A DNA stretch of 55,356 nt. It comes from Solobacterium sp. GTDB taxonomy: Bacteria > Bacillota_I > Bacilli_A > Erysipelotrichales > Erysipelotrichaceae. Both the position numbers and the translations under genes were made by a program. This document shows, piece by piece, positions 34,575 to 44,692 of the stretch (position 1 is its first letter; each line of letters starts with the position of its first letter). Location: the NCBI GenBank assembly GCA_017539385.1, contig JAFYHC010000103.1, positions 1 to 55,356 of the forward strand, given 5' to 3'. The notes below the pieces were generated by a model. That model made no database searches, was not told the origin of the DNA, and worked only from the letters and a program-made list of their open reading frames with translations.

Positions 34575-34706
34575 ATGAATCCCTGGACAATCATAGGGTG
34601 GATCTTGCTTGCATTAAAACAAATGAATAAGAGCACTTTGGAAAACCTGAGTGCTTTTTTCATGGCAATTCGTGCCTTAAACGAAGTAATGACGCCCGCC
34701 AAATAA
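34575..34706 (+). CDS. Possible small phage ORF (43 residues), doubtful
   Basis: The frame starts MNPWTIIGWILLALKQMNK, a plausible membrane-anchored small phage protein, but it runs through a terminator-like hairpin at 34630-34658 and its second half looks unselected. It may be the joined remains of two phage sequences. The ribosome site is weak (GAAGAAG). Confidence 0.25.
   Translation: MNPWTIIGWILLALKQMNKSTLENLSAFFMAIRALNEVMTPAK
34630..34658 (+). terminator. Terminator-like hairpin in the prophage remnant
   Basis: AGCACTTTGG (34630-34639) pairs with CCTGAGTGCT (34644-34653) with one mismatch and one wobble around an AAAA loop, followed by a T run. Confidence 0.65.
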
Positions 34707-34725
34707 GTGCGGTGAAAGAGCCTGT

Positions 34726-35010
34726 ATGGCAGAAGAAATGAAAGACGTGACGACTCCGTCTGAAGAGCCGGAAAGAACGTTTACGCAGTCTGAACTGAAT
34801 GCGATTCTCGGTGACAGACTTGCCCAGGAACGGAAAAAGTATGCGGATTTTGAAGAGCTGAAAGGGAAGGCACAGAAGTATGACGCGGCGGAAGAGATAT
34901 CCAAATCAGAACTCCAGAAAGAACAGGAAAAGACTGCTGCTCTCACAAAGCGTTTGGAAGTTTTTAAGAAAGCAGACAGTGTACGAAAAGACCAACGTAA
35001 TTCCCGCTGA
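34726..35010 (+). pseudogene. Phage scaffold protein (DUF4355-like), C-terminally truncated
   Basis: A 94-residue frame. It has the start of a phage capsid scaffold protein: FTQSELNAILGDRLAQERKK followed by YADFEELKGKAQKYDAAEE and a Lys/Glu-rich coiled coil. The family usually runs to 170-200 residues; here the frame ends in SVRKDQRNSR, which does not match the family, so a deletion has joined it to other sequence near 34980. The order after a MuF gene is that of tailed phages of Bacillota. Confidence 0.7.
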
Positions 35011-35120
35011 ATCAGCAGGCTTAACGTTTAGGCTTTGATCGGCGTTGTGGGTACCTGGCTCGTGATACATTCTTGATACGGTTTTTGGGAGAATTATGAT
35101 TTGGGCGCAATAAAGGCAAT

Positions 35121-35148
35121 AAAAAAAGGCTTGAATAAGCCTTTTTTT
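35121..35148. terminator. Bidirectional terminator between prophage remnant and rpsD
   Basis: AAAAAAAGGCTT (35121-35132) pairs perfectly with AAGCCTTTTTTT (35137-35148) around GAAT. It ends the rpsD transcript on the minus strand and any read-through from the phage side. Confidence 0.9.
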
Positions 35149-35172
35149 GACACATATTGAATGAATATGAGA

Positions 35173-35775
35173 TTAACGGTTGTAGTATTCAACGACTAAT
35201 GCTTCGTTGATGTCGCCGTTCAGTTCGCTTCTTTCCGGAAGACGAACGTATGTGCCTTTCTTGTTTTCCTTATCTACATCGACAAATGCAGGAGCTGTGA
35301 TGTTGGACTCAAGAGCTTCGTTGATAACCTGCATGCTGCGGGCATTTTCACGAACAGCGATAACGGAACCCGGCTTGATCTCTGCACTCGGGATGTCAAC
35401 TTTCTTGCCGTTGACTTCGATGTGTCCGTGGTTGACCAGCTGTCTTGCAGCTTTACGTGTTCTTGCAAATCCCATGCGGTAAACCAGGTTGTCCAGTCTG
35501 CTTTCGAGCAGGACCAGGAAGTTTACACCTGCCATACCTTCCATACGGGAAGCCTTCTGGAACAGGTTGCTGAACTGCTTTTCGTTCAGACCATACATGT
35601 AACGGATTCTCTGCTTTTCACGGAGCTGTGTTCCGTAACCGGAGAGCTTAACTCTCTTTGTCGGGCCGTGCTGACCCGGCGCATACTGTCTCTTCTTGAG
35701 TTCTTCACCTGTTTCGAGAACAGAGAAGCTTAAACGTCTCGACTTTTTGTAGATCGGACCTGTGTAACGTGCCAT
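35173..35775 (-). CDS. rpsD: Ribosomal protein S4
   Basis: A 200-residue S4 protein, a primary 16S rRNA-binding protein of the small subunit. It opens [15 protein letters not shown] and has [20 protein letters not shown]. The S4 RNA-binding domain (about 92-155: [39 protein letters not shown]) is complete. The zinc cysteines of the C+ form are absent. AGGAGG at 35785-35790 precedes the ATG. Monocistronic, with a long structured leader that fits autogenous control by S4. Confidence 0.98.
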   Translation of the reverse strand: MARYTGPIYKKSRRLSFSVLETGEELKKRQYAPGQHGPTKRVKLSGYGTQLREKQRIRYMYGLNEKQFSNLFQKASRMEGMAGVNFLVLLESRLDNLVYRMGFARTRKAARQLVNHGHIEVNGKKVDIPSAEIKPGSVIAVRENARSMQVINEALESNITAPAFVDVDKENKKGTYVRLPERSELNGDINEALVVEYYNR

Positions 35776-35945
35776 GTTTTGTTTCCTCCTTTAACTGGCT
35801 GAGAAACAATAACAGGTGCAGATCACTCGTGCCGGGTGTTGCCGTAAACCGTTTCGCCATCTTGCAGCGGGCTACTTCGGTACAGCCGCTATGTGTCGGC
35901 AACGCCTTGGACACAGCTCTGCATGCTGCCATCATTCAACCAAAA
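35776..35945 (-). ncRNA. rpsD leader RNA (S4 leader)
   Basis: About 165 bases of leader separate the promoter from the S4 gene. It can fold into several stems: GCTGTGTC with GACAC-AT-AGC, and AGCGG/CCGCT with CTGTAC/GTAG-type inner pairing. A conserved-looking block follows (GGCGAAACGGTTTACGG region) before the ribosome site. In Bacillota S4 represses its own gene by binding such a leader. The assignment rests on position, length and pairing; I did not compare it with an alignment. Confidence 0.7.
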
Positions 35946-35946
35946 A

Positions 35947-35975
35947 AATATAACAAATACAAAAGGCTGAGTCAA
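35947..35975 (-). promoter_or_regulatory. Promoter of rpsD
   Basis: On the minus strand TTGACT (35975-35970), a 17-base spacer and TATATT (35952-35947): a near-consensus sigma-A promoter, the best match in the window. Confidence 0.88.
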
Positions 35976-36040
35976 TCAAAAATAACTGAAATAAAGCGTT
36001 TTTCCGATAAAAAGAGGATTTGGTGAACGTTTTGCTTTCA

Positions 36041-36071
36041 TGGACACGAAAAAGCGAGAATGTGGTAGAAT
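36041..36071 (+). promoter_or_regulatory. Candidate promoter of ezrA
   Basis: TAGAAT at 36066-36071 lies 28 bases before the ezrA start; TGGACA at 36041-36046 is a possible -35 but with a long 19-base spacer. Confidence 0.4.
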
Positions 36072-36099
36072 AGCAGAGTATATATGGAGGGCACATCGT

Positions 36100-37830
36100 A
36101 TGGATAAGTTTTTGAGTATTATTTCCGATATCAGAGTTGTGATCGCGATTGCCGTGATCGTTCTGTTATTAACGATATGGCTGATTTCCCAGAAAGTAAG
36201 AACAAAGAAGTTCAAGAATAATCTGGAACGTCTTGAGAAGCGCTATAACGAAGTCAAGAACATTCCGGTTTCTTTGAAAATGAACAAGGCACGTGCAATC
36301 AGCCGTGTGGATCAGGCAACAGCAGATAAGATCAATGAGGTCAATAATACATTTGACAGCATTCAGTCTTCGCTGTCTCAGATCTCTGCGGATCTGGCCA
36401 ATGCGGAAGATGACATTCTGGTTGGCAAACTGAGCCGTGCAGATAAGCTGATGACATCGATCGGCAATGCACTGAATCAGGCATCGACACAGGTTTCTGA
36501 GCTGGACCGTTCGCTGGATGCACTGCTGGAGCAGGATACGCAGCAGAGAACAGAAGCAACAGCACTGAAGAACCGGTTCCGTGCAATTAAGGCACAGGCA
36601 AATGAGGATGCACAGAAGCTGGCATTCTCGTGGGCTGTGATCGAACAGAAGATCAGTGATACGGAACGGATGTTCTCGACATTTGAAGAGTGGATGTATT
36701 CGTCTGACTTTGAAAAGGCTAATAAGGAACTGGATGAGATCAAGGCGAATATGGAACAGCTGGACAGCATGATCGATACACTGCCGCAGATGCTGAATGA
36801 TGCCCGCGGGGTGATTCCGTCTCTGGCAAATACACTGCATAAGGACTACAAGGATCAGGTCAGCCGCGGTGTCTTCTTAAAGCATCTGGAGATTGAAGAC
36901 AATCTGCGTACACTGACTGCTTCTCTGAAAGATGATCTGCGCAGTCTGAAGGTCGGCAAGGTCGAGGGTGTGCGTGAGCATCTGGATGAGTACATGACAC
37001 GTCTGAAGCAGATGGATGAAGCAGTTCTGAAGGAAGGCGAAGCACATGATGGTATTTCCACACTGGCTTCGGAAACAGAATCGCTGATTACAAATGCCAA
37101 CGAAGCACTGGATTATGTGAAGAAGCAGTACGAGGCAACTTCTCAGCGTTATGGATTCGGCGGACTGGATGAAAGCATTCAGGAAGCACAGGCAGCAATG
37201 GATACGATCAATACCAAGAAGCCGCTTGTCTTCCAGGATGTCAGCAATACGATGCTGCCGGCTACTTCCATTCTGACTACACTGCGTGAACTGAATAAGA
37301 GTGCTTCTGACTGCGATGCATCGCTGAAGAAGATGCGTGAGCAGATCGATGAAGCAAGCGTCGATGAAGCAAGAGCGAAGAAGCAGCTGGTCAAGCTGCA
37401 GATCATCATGAATCAGCTGCAGGTCAAGATCCGCAAATACAAGCTTCCGAATATCTCTGAGACCTACCATGAAGATATGTCCAAAGCAAATGAGTACATT
37501 CATAAGCTGCAGGGACTGATCGATGAGAATCCGCTGAATATGCAATTGCTGTCTTCCACACTGGATGAAGCGCTCGATTTCATCTACAAGCTGTACAACA
37601 ATGTCAATAACGTTGTCGGTACGGTCGTCATGGTCGAAAATACGATCGTCTTCGGAAACCGCTATCGTTCAACGTATCCGGATATTGATTCGGAACTGAC
37701 AAGAAGTGAACTGAGTTTCCGCAATGGGGAATACACGCAGGCACTGCAGACAGCCATCGCTACGATCGAAAAGATCCATCCGGGCAACTACGAAGCAATG
37801 ATCAAGGAGAATGCTCGGAGTGCAGCGTAG
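36100..37830 (+). CDS. ezrA: Septation ring formation regulator EzrA
   Basis: A 576-residue membrane protein that restrains FtsZ ring assembly and helps place the divisome. One transmembrane helix at about residues 10-28 (VVIAIAVIVLLLTIWLI) is followed by a cytoplasmic domain made almost entirely of spectrin-like coiled coils (ERLEKRYNEVKNIPVSLKMN and onward). The length is typical. The ATG at 36100 has TGGAGG upstream; the frame runs 60 bases further up without a ribosome site. It overlaps the cysteine desulfurase gene by 20 bases; ezrA-nifS-thiI is a common Bacillota order. Confidence 0.93.
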   Translation: MDKFLSIISDIRVVIAIAVIVLLLTIWLISQKVRTKKFKNNLERLEKRYNEVKNIPVSLKMNKARAISRVDQATADKINEVNNTFDSIQSSLSQISADLANAEDDILVGKLSRADKLMTSIGNALNQASTQVSELDRSLDALLEQDTQQRTEATALKNRFRAIKAQANEDAQKLAFSWAVIEQKISDTERMFSTFEEWMYSSDFEKANKELDEIKANMEQLDSMIDTLPQMLNDARGVIPSLANTLHKDYKDQVSRGVFLKHLEIEDNLRTLTASLKDDLRSLKVGKVEGVREHLDEYMTRLKQMDEAVLKEGEAHDGISTLASETESLITNANEALDYVKKQYEATSQRYGFGGLDESIQEAQAAMDTINTKKPLVFQDVSNTMLPATSILTTLRELNKSASDCDASLKKMREQIDEASVDEARAKKQLVKLQIIMNQLQVKIRKYKLPNISETYHEDMSKANEYIHKLQGLIDENPLNMQLLSSTLDEALDFIYKLYNNVNNVVGTVVMVENTIVFGNRYRSTYPDIDSELTRSELSFRNGEYTQALQTAIATIEKIHPGNYEAMIKENARSAA

Positions 37831-38950
37831 AGTTTATCTGGATCATGCCAGTACCACATCCGTGAATCCGGATGTGCTGAAGACATATACGTCTCTTCTG
37901 GAAACGTATTATGTGAACAGTGAGTCCCTGTATGATGAGGGAAACAAGGTATACCAGATGATGGAAAAAGCCCGGGAAGCGATCGCCGGGCTTTTGGATG
38001 TAAAGCCGGGTGATATCCTGTTTACATCCGGATCAAGTGAAAGCAATACAGCTGCGGTGAAAGGGGTATGCTTTGCCTGCCCGGATAAAAAGCATATCGT
38101 GACCAGCTGTGTGGAGCATTCCAGTATTCTGAATGCATGCCAGCAGATGGAAAGAGTTTTCGGATATAACGTGACATATCTGCCGGTGGACAGGAATGGG
38201 AAGGTGTCACTGCAGGATGTAAAGAAAGCAGTGCGGGAAGATACGGCGCTTGTGACATTGATGTATGTCAATAATGAGACCGGCAGTATCAATCCGATTC
38301 CGGAGATCGCAGATTATGTAAAGCATCATACGCATGCGTTTATGCATACGGATCTGACACAGGCGGTGGGGAAGGTCCCGCTGGATCTGAAGTGTGTGGA
38401 TCTTGCCAGCATCTCTGCCCATAAGCTGGAAGGGCTTAAGGGAAGCGGCATTCTGGTAAAGAAGACATTTGTGCCGTTTGAGCCGCTGATCAACGGCGGT
38501 GAGCAGGAATACGGCATGCGCGGTGGTACGAGCAATGCGTGTGTAAATATGGTATTTGCAAAGACACTGCGGCTTGCACTGGAGAACGGAAAGAAATATC
38601 ATGCATATATCGCTGCGCTTCAGAAACGGCTTCTGGAGGGGCTTCGTTCGATCGATGGGATTCTGATCAACAGTCCGGAGGATGCGATCGTAAGCACGGT
38701 GAATTTCTCTTATGAGGCGATTCCGAGCGAAGTGATGCAGAATGCGCTGAACCGGAAAGGCTTCATGGTGAGTGCGCGCAGCACGTGTGACAGCCGTTCC
38801 ACCAATCCCAGCTATGTATTGAAAGCCATGGGGTTCAGCGATGTGCGGGCTTCTTCCTGCATCCGTGTGACACTGTCGCAGCGCAATACCGAAGAAGAGA
38901 TCGATGCATTTGTACAAGCCGTAAAGGAGATCACAGAGAATTATGGTTAA
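37811..38950 (+). CDS. Cysteine desulfurase, probable sulfur donor to ThiI
   Basis: A 379-residue PLP enzyme of the NifS/IscS family. Visible features are VYLDHASTT at the start, TSGSSESNTAAVKG, MYVNNETGSINP and the PLP lysine in ISAHKLEGLKGSG. GGEQEYGMRGGTSN follows, and the mobile catalytic cysteine is in ARSTCDSRS. It moves sulfur from cysteine to a persulfide. Because it directly overlaps thiI (8 bases), it is most likely the NifZ-type partner for tRNA 4-thiouridine formation. AAGGAG lies upstream inside ezrA. Confidence 0.93.
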   Translation: MLGVQRRVYLDHASTTSVNPDVLKTYTSLLETYYVNSESLYDEGNKVYQMMEKAREAIAGLLDVKPGDILFTSGSSESNTAAVKGVCFACPDKKHIVTSCVEHSSILNACQQMERVFGYNVTYLPVDRNGKVSLQDVKKAVREDTALVTLMYVNNETGSINPIPEIADYVKHHTHAFMHTDLTQAVGKVPLDLKCVDLASISAHKLEGLKGSGILVKKTFVPFEPLINGGEQEYGMRGGTSNACVNMVFAKTLRLALENGKKYHAYIAALQKRLLEGLRSIDGILINSPEDAIVSTVNFSYEAIPSEVMQNALNRKGFMVSARSTCDSRSTNPSYVLKAMGFSDVRASSCIRVTLSQRNTEEEIDAFVQAVKEITENYG

Positions 38951-40130
38951 ATATGATACGATTCTGATCCGTTTTGGGGAACTGTCCACAAAAGGAAAAA
39001 ACCGGAAAGACTTTATCAACCGTCTGTTCCGCAATATCAAGGACATGCTGAAAGACTATCCGAATCTGTCCTATCGGAAAGCGTATGACCGCATTTATAT
39101 CAAGATGACAGATGAAGATCCGGATGTGATTTCTGCAAAGCTGCAGAAGGTATTCGGCATCAGTTCCTTCTCCTTTACAGAGAAGGTGGCATCGGATATT
39201 GATACCATTGCGGAAACATGTCTTCGCATAGCGAAAGAAAGCGATAAGAAGACATTCAAGATGATGACGAAGCGGCATGACAAGTCTTTCCCGATGCGTT
39301 CGGATGCAGTCAACCGGGAATGTGCTTCACGTATTCTGAAGAATACGGAACTGAAAGTCGATGTCCATGATCCCGAATTGCTGATCCGGGTAGAGATCCA
39401 TCGGGATGAGACATATATCACATCCGGAAAGATTCCGGGGGCAGGCGGCTTCCCGGCCGGCATCAACGGCAAAGTGCTGCTGATGCTGTCGGGCGGAATT
39501 GATTCCCCGGTGGCTGCCTATCAGCTGATGAAGCGCGGTCTGGAAGTAGAAGCAGTGCACTATGCCTCGCCGCCGTATACCAGTGAGAATGCTCGTCGCA
39601 AAGTGCTGGATCTTGCGGCCATGGTATCGGAATACCAGGGGAAAATGAAAGTGCATGTTGTCAACTTCACGGATATTCAGCTGAAGATCTATGAGAAGGC
39701 AGGGGATCCGTATGCGGTAACCCTCATGCGCAGAATGATGTTCCGTCTGGCAGAGCGAATCGCAGAAGAAAACGGATGCCTGGCGATCGGTACCGGTGAA
39801 AGTATCGGACAGGTGGCTTCGCAGACACTGGAAAGCATTGCCTGCATCAACAGCGTGATCCATACACCGGTGCTTCGTCCGCTCATCTGCATGGATAAGA
39901 TCGAGATCATCGACATGGCGCGTCATATCGGTACCTACGAGACATCGATCCTGCCGTATGAAGACTGCTGCACGATCTTTGATCCGAAGAACCCGGTCAC
40001 AAAACCGACGACGAAAAAGAGCGAATACTACGAAGCAAAGTTTGACTTTGCATCAATGCTGGATGAAGCAGTTGCTTCAAAAGAAACGGTCGTTGTACGG
40101 CCGCAGAAAGACGAAGAGGATTTCCTCTAG
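38943..40130 (+). CDS. thiI: tRNA sulfurtransferase ThiI
   Basis: A 395-residue enzyme that makes 4-thiouridine at tRNA position 8 and can supply sulfur for thiamine. The N-terminal ferredoxin-like and THUMP domains (about 1-165) are followed by the PP-loop ATPase with MLSGGIDSPVAAYQLMKRG and AIGTGESIGQVASQTLESI. The conserved Cys residues in YEDCCTIF lie near the end. No C-terminal rhodanese domain is present, the usual short form in Bacillota, consistent with a dedicated cysteine desulfurase encoded just upstream. Confidence 0.96.
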   Translation: MVKYDTILIRFGELSTKGKNRKDFINRLFRNIKDMLKDYPNLSYRKAYDRIYIKMTDEDPDVISAKLQKVFGISSFSFTEKVASDIDTIAETCLRIAKESDKKTFKMMTKRHDKSFPMRSDAVNRECASRILKNTELKVDVHDPELLIRVEIHRDETYITSGKIPGAGGFPAGINGKVLLMLSGGIDSPVAAYQLMKRGLEVEAVHYASPPYTSENARRKVLDLAAMVSEYQGKMKVHVVNFTDIQLKIYEKAGDPYAVTLMRRMMFRLAERIAEENGCLAIGTGESIGQVASQTLESIACINSVIHTPVLRPLICMDKIEIIDMARHIGTYETSILPYEDCCTIFDPKNPVTKPTTKKSEYYEAKFDFASMLDEAVASKETVVVRPQKDEEDFL

Positions 40131-40138
40131 GAGAACGT

Positions 40139-40378
40139 ATGAGCAAACACGATCCTGCAATTCTGGAACAGTTCAAGACGAGTACTGCCGGATATGAAAC
40201 ATTTACGGACCGGCAGCTGCTGGATGCACTGAATCCGATCGTTGCGATCCTGGAAAAGGATGACACCTACAGTACAAGTGCAAAGCTGAAGATCTTCCTT
40301 TGGATCTCACAGCTGAGCAACTGCGCGCCGAAAGACAGGAAGAAGTATATCCGCCGGATCGGCAATAAACTGAAATAG
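40139..40378 (+). CDS. Small uncharacterised protein downstream of thiI
   Basis: A 79-residue basic, helical protein (LEQFKTSTAGYETFTDRQLL, ISQLSNCAPKDRKKYIRRIG) with no membrane segment. It begins 8 bases after thiI with AGGAGAA upstream and ends just before a strong terminator, so it is the last gene of ezrA-nifS-thiI. I do not recognise the family. Confidence 0.75.
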   Translation: MSKHDPAILEQFKTSTAGYETFTDRQLLDALNPIVAILEKDDTYSTSAKLKIFLWISQLSNCAPKDRKKYIRRIGNKLK

Positions 40379-40385
40379 CATAAGA

Positions 40386-40429
40386 AAATCCTGTATCTGA
40401 GTGTGTACTCAGATACAGGATTTCTTTTT
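40386..40429. terminator. Bidirectional terminator between the thiI operon and GH1
   Basis: A perfect 17-bp stem: AAATCCTGTATCTGAGT (40386-40402) with its reverse complement at 40407-40423, loop GTGT, T-rich tract on the plus side and A-rich on the other. Confidence 0.93.
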
Positions 40430-40432
40430 GCG

Positions 40433-42055
<1,623 letters not shown>

Positions 42056-42057
42056 TC

Positions 42058-43713
42058 ATGGAATGGTGGAAAAAGACAATTGTATATGAACTGTATCCGA
42101 AGAGTTTTCAGGATACGACCGGAAGCGGAACAGGGGATATTGCCGGCATCCGCAGACGGCTGGATTACCTGCAGTCACTGGGCATCGGTGCGGTCTGGCT
42201 GACACCGGTATGCCGCTCTCCCATGGTGGATAACGGCTATGATATTGCGGACTATCGGGAAATCGATCCTTCCTATGGAACGATGGAAGAATTCGAAGCA
42301 CTGCTCAAAGAAGCAAAAGAGCGCGGCATCGGGATCGTCATGGATCTGGTATTCAATCATACCAGTGATCAGAATCCGTGGTTCGTGGAATCCAGAAAGT
42401 CCAAAGACAATCCATACAGCAGCTGGTATATCTGGCGGGATGCGAAAGAAGACGGCAGTGCGCCGACCAACTGGCGCGGCATCTTCGGCGGCAGTGCGTG
42501 GACATGGTGCGAAGAACGCGGACAGTATTATCTGCATACCTTTGCATCGGCACAGCCGGATCTCAACTGGGCAAATCCGGATGTGCGGAAAGCACTCTAT
42601 GATGCCGCAAATTTCTGGATCGAGAAAGGCGCAGCCGGTTTCCGGGTGGATGCGATCACATATATCCGCAAGCCGGATGTCTTTAAGGACGGAATACCGG
42701 ACGGGGAAGACGGCATGGTCAGCGTGCATGATATGACTGCCAATACACCCGGAATCCTGGAGTATCTGCATGAGTGGAAAAGAGAAGTCTCAGAAGGAAA
42801 GAATATCTTTACGGTCGCAGAAGCCAATGGTGTTTCGGCGGATGAACTGAAGTACTGGGTAGGCAGGGACGGTGCATTTGACATGCTGTTTGAGTTCTCT
42901 CATGTGAATCTGGAATTCAAAGGCGTCGAAACATGGTGCAAGCCGAATCCATGGACAATATCGGATCTGAAGGCAGCCCTGAGAGCTTCCCAGGAAGCGA
43001 CCAGAACCAATGGATGGTATCCGATCTTCTTTGAGAACCATGATAAGCCCCGCAGCAATTCCCATTATTTTGAAGCAGGTGCGGACATGCGGAAGGCTTC
43101 CAAAGTGATCGGTACGATCCTGTATACACTGCGCGGTACGCCGTTTGTGTACCAGGGACAGGAGCTTGGCTATGCCAATATGGCTTTGGACAGTGTGGAT
43201 GACTACGATGATATCTCCACGCATGGACAGTATGCCTTTGCACTGGAAGAGGGATTGAGCAAAGAAGAGGCAATGGCGTGCGTTCATGCCTATTCAAGAG
43301 ATAATGCGCGTACGCCCATGCAGTGGGATGATACGGAAAATGCCGGATTTACAACCGGTGTTCCCTGGCTGCCGGTACATTCACAATACCGTACGGAAAA
43401 TGCTGCATATGAATCTGCGGATCCGGATTCGATACTGAACTGGTACCGCCGGCTGGCACAACTGCGCAAACAGGAACCGGTTTTGACAGAGGGTGACTTT
43501 GAAGAAGTCTTTGCGGATAGCGATGATCTGTTTGCATACCGGCGCGTAACAGAGAGTGAAGAGATCCTGGTAATCGTGAATTTCAAAAATCATGCGGTAT
43601 CGTATGACGAGAGTGTGCTGGATGGCATGAAGATCCTGCTTTCATCCGAACCGGGTACAGCACCCGGTATCATGCGTGCGCTTGAAGCAGCCATCTGGAA
43701 AAAGGAGAAGTAA
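42058..43713 (+). CDS. GH13 alpha-glucosidase (oligo-1,6-glucosidase type)
   Basis: A 551-residue cytoplasmic GH13 enzyme. Conserved regions are DLVFNHTSDQNPWF, GFRVDAITYI with nucleophile Asp198, TVAEAN with acid/base Glu255 and FFENHDKPR with Asp329. These residue numbers are the same as or within one of those in the well-studied Bacillus oligo-1,6-glucosidase. It opens WWKKTIVYELYPKSFQD, typical of that subfamily, which acts on isomaltose, dextran fragments or related alpha-glucosides. AGAGG precedes the ATG at 42058. Followed 8 bases later by the repeat-protein gene, so probably one operon to 46104. Confidence 0.93.
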   Translation: MEWWKKTIVYELYPKSFQDTTGSGTGDIAGIRRRLDYLQSLGIGAVWLTPVCRSPMVDNGYDIADYREIDPSYGTMEEFEALLKEAKERGIGIVMDLVFNHTSDQNPWFVESRKSKDNPYSSWYIWRDAKEDGSAPTNWRGIFGGSAWTWCEERGQYYLHTFASAQPDLNWANPDVRKALYDAANFWIEKGAAGFRVDAITYIRKPDVFKDGIPDGEDGMVSVHDMTANTPGILEYLHEWKREVSEGKNIFTVAEANGVSADELKYWVGRDGAFDMLFEFSHVNLEFKGVETWCKPNPWTISDLKAALRASQEATRTNGWYPIFFENHDKPRSNSHYFEAGADMRKASKVIGTILYTLRGTPFVYQGQELGYANMALDSVDDYDDISTHGQYAFALEEGLSKEEAMACVHAYSRDNARTPMQWDDTENAGFTTGVPWLPVHSQYRTENAAYESADPDSILNWYRRLAQLRKQEPVLTEGDFEEVFADSDDLFAYRRVTESEEILVIVNFKNHAVSYDESVLDGMKILLSSEPGTAPGIMRALEAAIWKKEK

Positions 43714-43721
43714 CGGGACAT

Positions 43722-44057
43722 ATGGGAAGCATTTATTCCGGCTATGGCTGGGGACGCACCTGTGTAGGTGAAACATCAGGCGGCACGATCTATAAAGGCT
43801 TTGGATGGGGAAGAACAGCCATTGGTGAATACAGCAATGGTTCTGTTTACAGCGGCTATGGCTGGGGAAGAACCATTGTAGGTGAATATGAAAACGGCAT
43901 GATCTATCAGGGATATGGCTGGGGCAGAACATGCATCGGTGAATACGCAGACGGTACGATCTACAAAGGCTATGGCTGGGGACGGACGGCTGTCGGTGAG
44001 TATGAGGGAGATCCGGCCGGTGCTGCGGCATATTTGCTTCTGAAGGATTTTACATAG
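43722..44057 (+). CDS. Protein of five 19-residue GYGWGR repeats
   Basis: A 111-residue protein made of five near-identical 19-residue units (residues 2-96) with the pattern G-x-I/V-Y-x-G-Y/F-G-W-G-R-T-x-x-G-E, followed by a 15-residue tail, DPAGAAAYLLLKDFT. The alternation of hydrophobic and Gly residues suggests short beta strands stacked into a small solenoid or propeller-like unit, somewhat like MORN repeats. No signal peptide. It begins 8 bases after the GH13 gene. No function can be given. Confidence 0.75.
   Translation: MGSIYSGYGWGRTCVGETSGGTIYKGFGWGRTAIGEYSNGSVYSGYGWGRTIVGEYENGMIYQGYGWGRTCIGEYADGTIYKGYGWGRTAVGEYEGDPAGAAAYLLLKDFT
43725..44009 (+). repeat. Five tandem 57-base coding repeats
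   Basis: Five exact-length 57-base units with the core GGCTATGGCTGGGG or close variants (one unit reads GGCTTTGGATGGGG). The units differ at silent and a few coding sites, so they are maintained at protein level and not very recent copies. Confidence 0.85.
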
Positions 44058-44068
44058 CAGAAGGCATT

Positions 44069-44692
44069 ATGGGGAAACTGAGCAGCGAAGAAAAACGGCT
44101 TCTGGTCTCTGTACTGCATGCGGATAATGAAGATACACCATGGATCGAAGAGGCTCTGAAGCAGCTTCATGGCGCATGGGCATATCTTGCCCGCAAATAT
44201 CCGGGACAGGAATTTGTCAGTCATGCATTTGAACCGCTGACGAAGATCAGTGAAAAGGGCATTCTGATGGCTTCGCGGGCAGGAAGCAGTGATGCAGGAC
44301 GCGTGGTTTTCCGGTATGAAGACGGCGGTTATGTGTATGAAGATAATCTTTATACATCCTTTGTGCGGGAAAACTATGATGCGCAATTGGAAGCAGCTAT
44401 CCGGTATATTCTGCCGGAAGCAAAAGCATATACATGCTTCTATACGCCGGCGGATGAAACGATCGGAATGGACTGCTCAGCAGAAGCGGTAAAAGCATAC
44501 CGGCCGCTGCTGATTCGGCATACGGATCTTTATTCGAATCAAGACGGGGCATGGAGCGATGCGCTGCACGATGCACTTTCACGCGGGCAGTATTATGGTT
44601 CCTATACTCTTTGGAAAAAGAAAGATGATGCATACTGCATCGGCGGGGAATACCAGGTGTTTGCCTCGGAACAGGAAGGAGAAACAGAATGA
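44069..44692 (+). CDS. Uncharacterised protein between the repeat protein and DUF2974 gene
   Basis: A 207-residue soluble protein without signal peptide. The N-terminal half is helical (SSEEKRLLVSVLHADNEDTP, LHGAWAYLARKYPGQEF); the middle has a beta-like stretch (VVFRYEDGGYVYEDNLYTSF), and the C-terminal half has YYGSYTLWKKKDDAYCIGGE. I do not recognise a family. It starts 11 bases after the repeat protein and overlaps the hydrolase by ATGA, so it belongs to the same operon. Confidence 0.72.
   Translation: MGKLSSEEKRLLVSVLHADNEDTPWIEEALKQLHGAWAYLARKYPGQEFVSHAFEPLTKISEKGILMASRAGSSDAGRVVFRYEDGGYVYEDNLYTSFVRENYDAQLEAAIRYILPEAKAYTCFYTPADETIGMDCSAEAVKAYRPLLIRHTDLYSNQDGAWSDALHDALSRGQYYGSYTLWKKKDDAYCIGGEYQVFASEQEGETE

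Larger units (their letters stand above)
33563..35120 (+). mobile_element. Prophage remnant (head-gene fragment)
   Basis: Between the GH4 and rpsD terminators lies an A+T-richer stretch holding recognisable but broken head-morphogenesis genes in phage order: MuF-type minor head protein, small genes, and scaffold protein. No integrase, capsid, tail or lysis gene is present, so only a fragment survives. From about 35011 to 35120 I see no gene; the sequence contains two TTGATAC/GTGATAC-like words (35062, 35073 region) but nothing I can name. Confidence 0.75.

Noticed and set aside
35011..35120. GTGATAC/TTGATAC words after the scaffold remnant as a phage attachment site
   Set aside because: The two words are close but not identical, there is no integrase in the remnant and no matching copy on the other side that I can see.
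43725..44009. Five regularly spaced 57-base repeats as a possible CRISPR-like array
   Set aside because: The units are contiguous, in frame, and vary at silent positions; they encode a protein repeat and there are no spacers.
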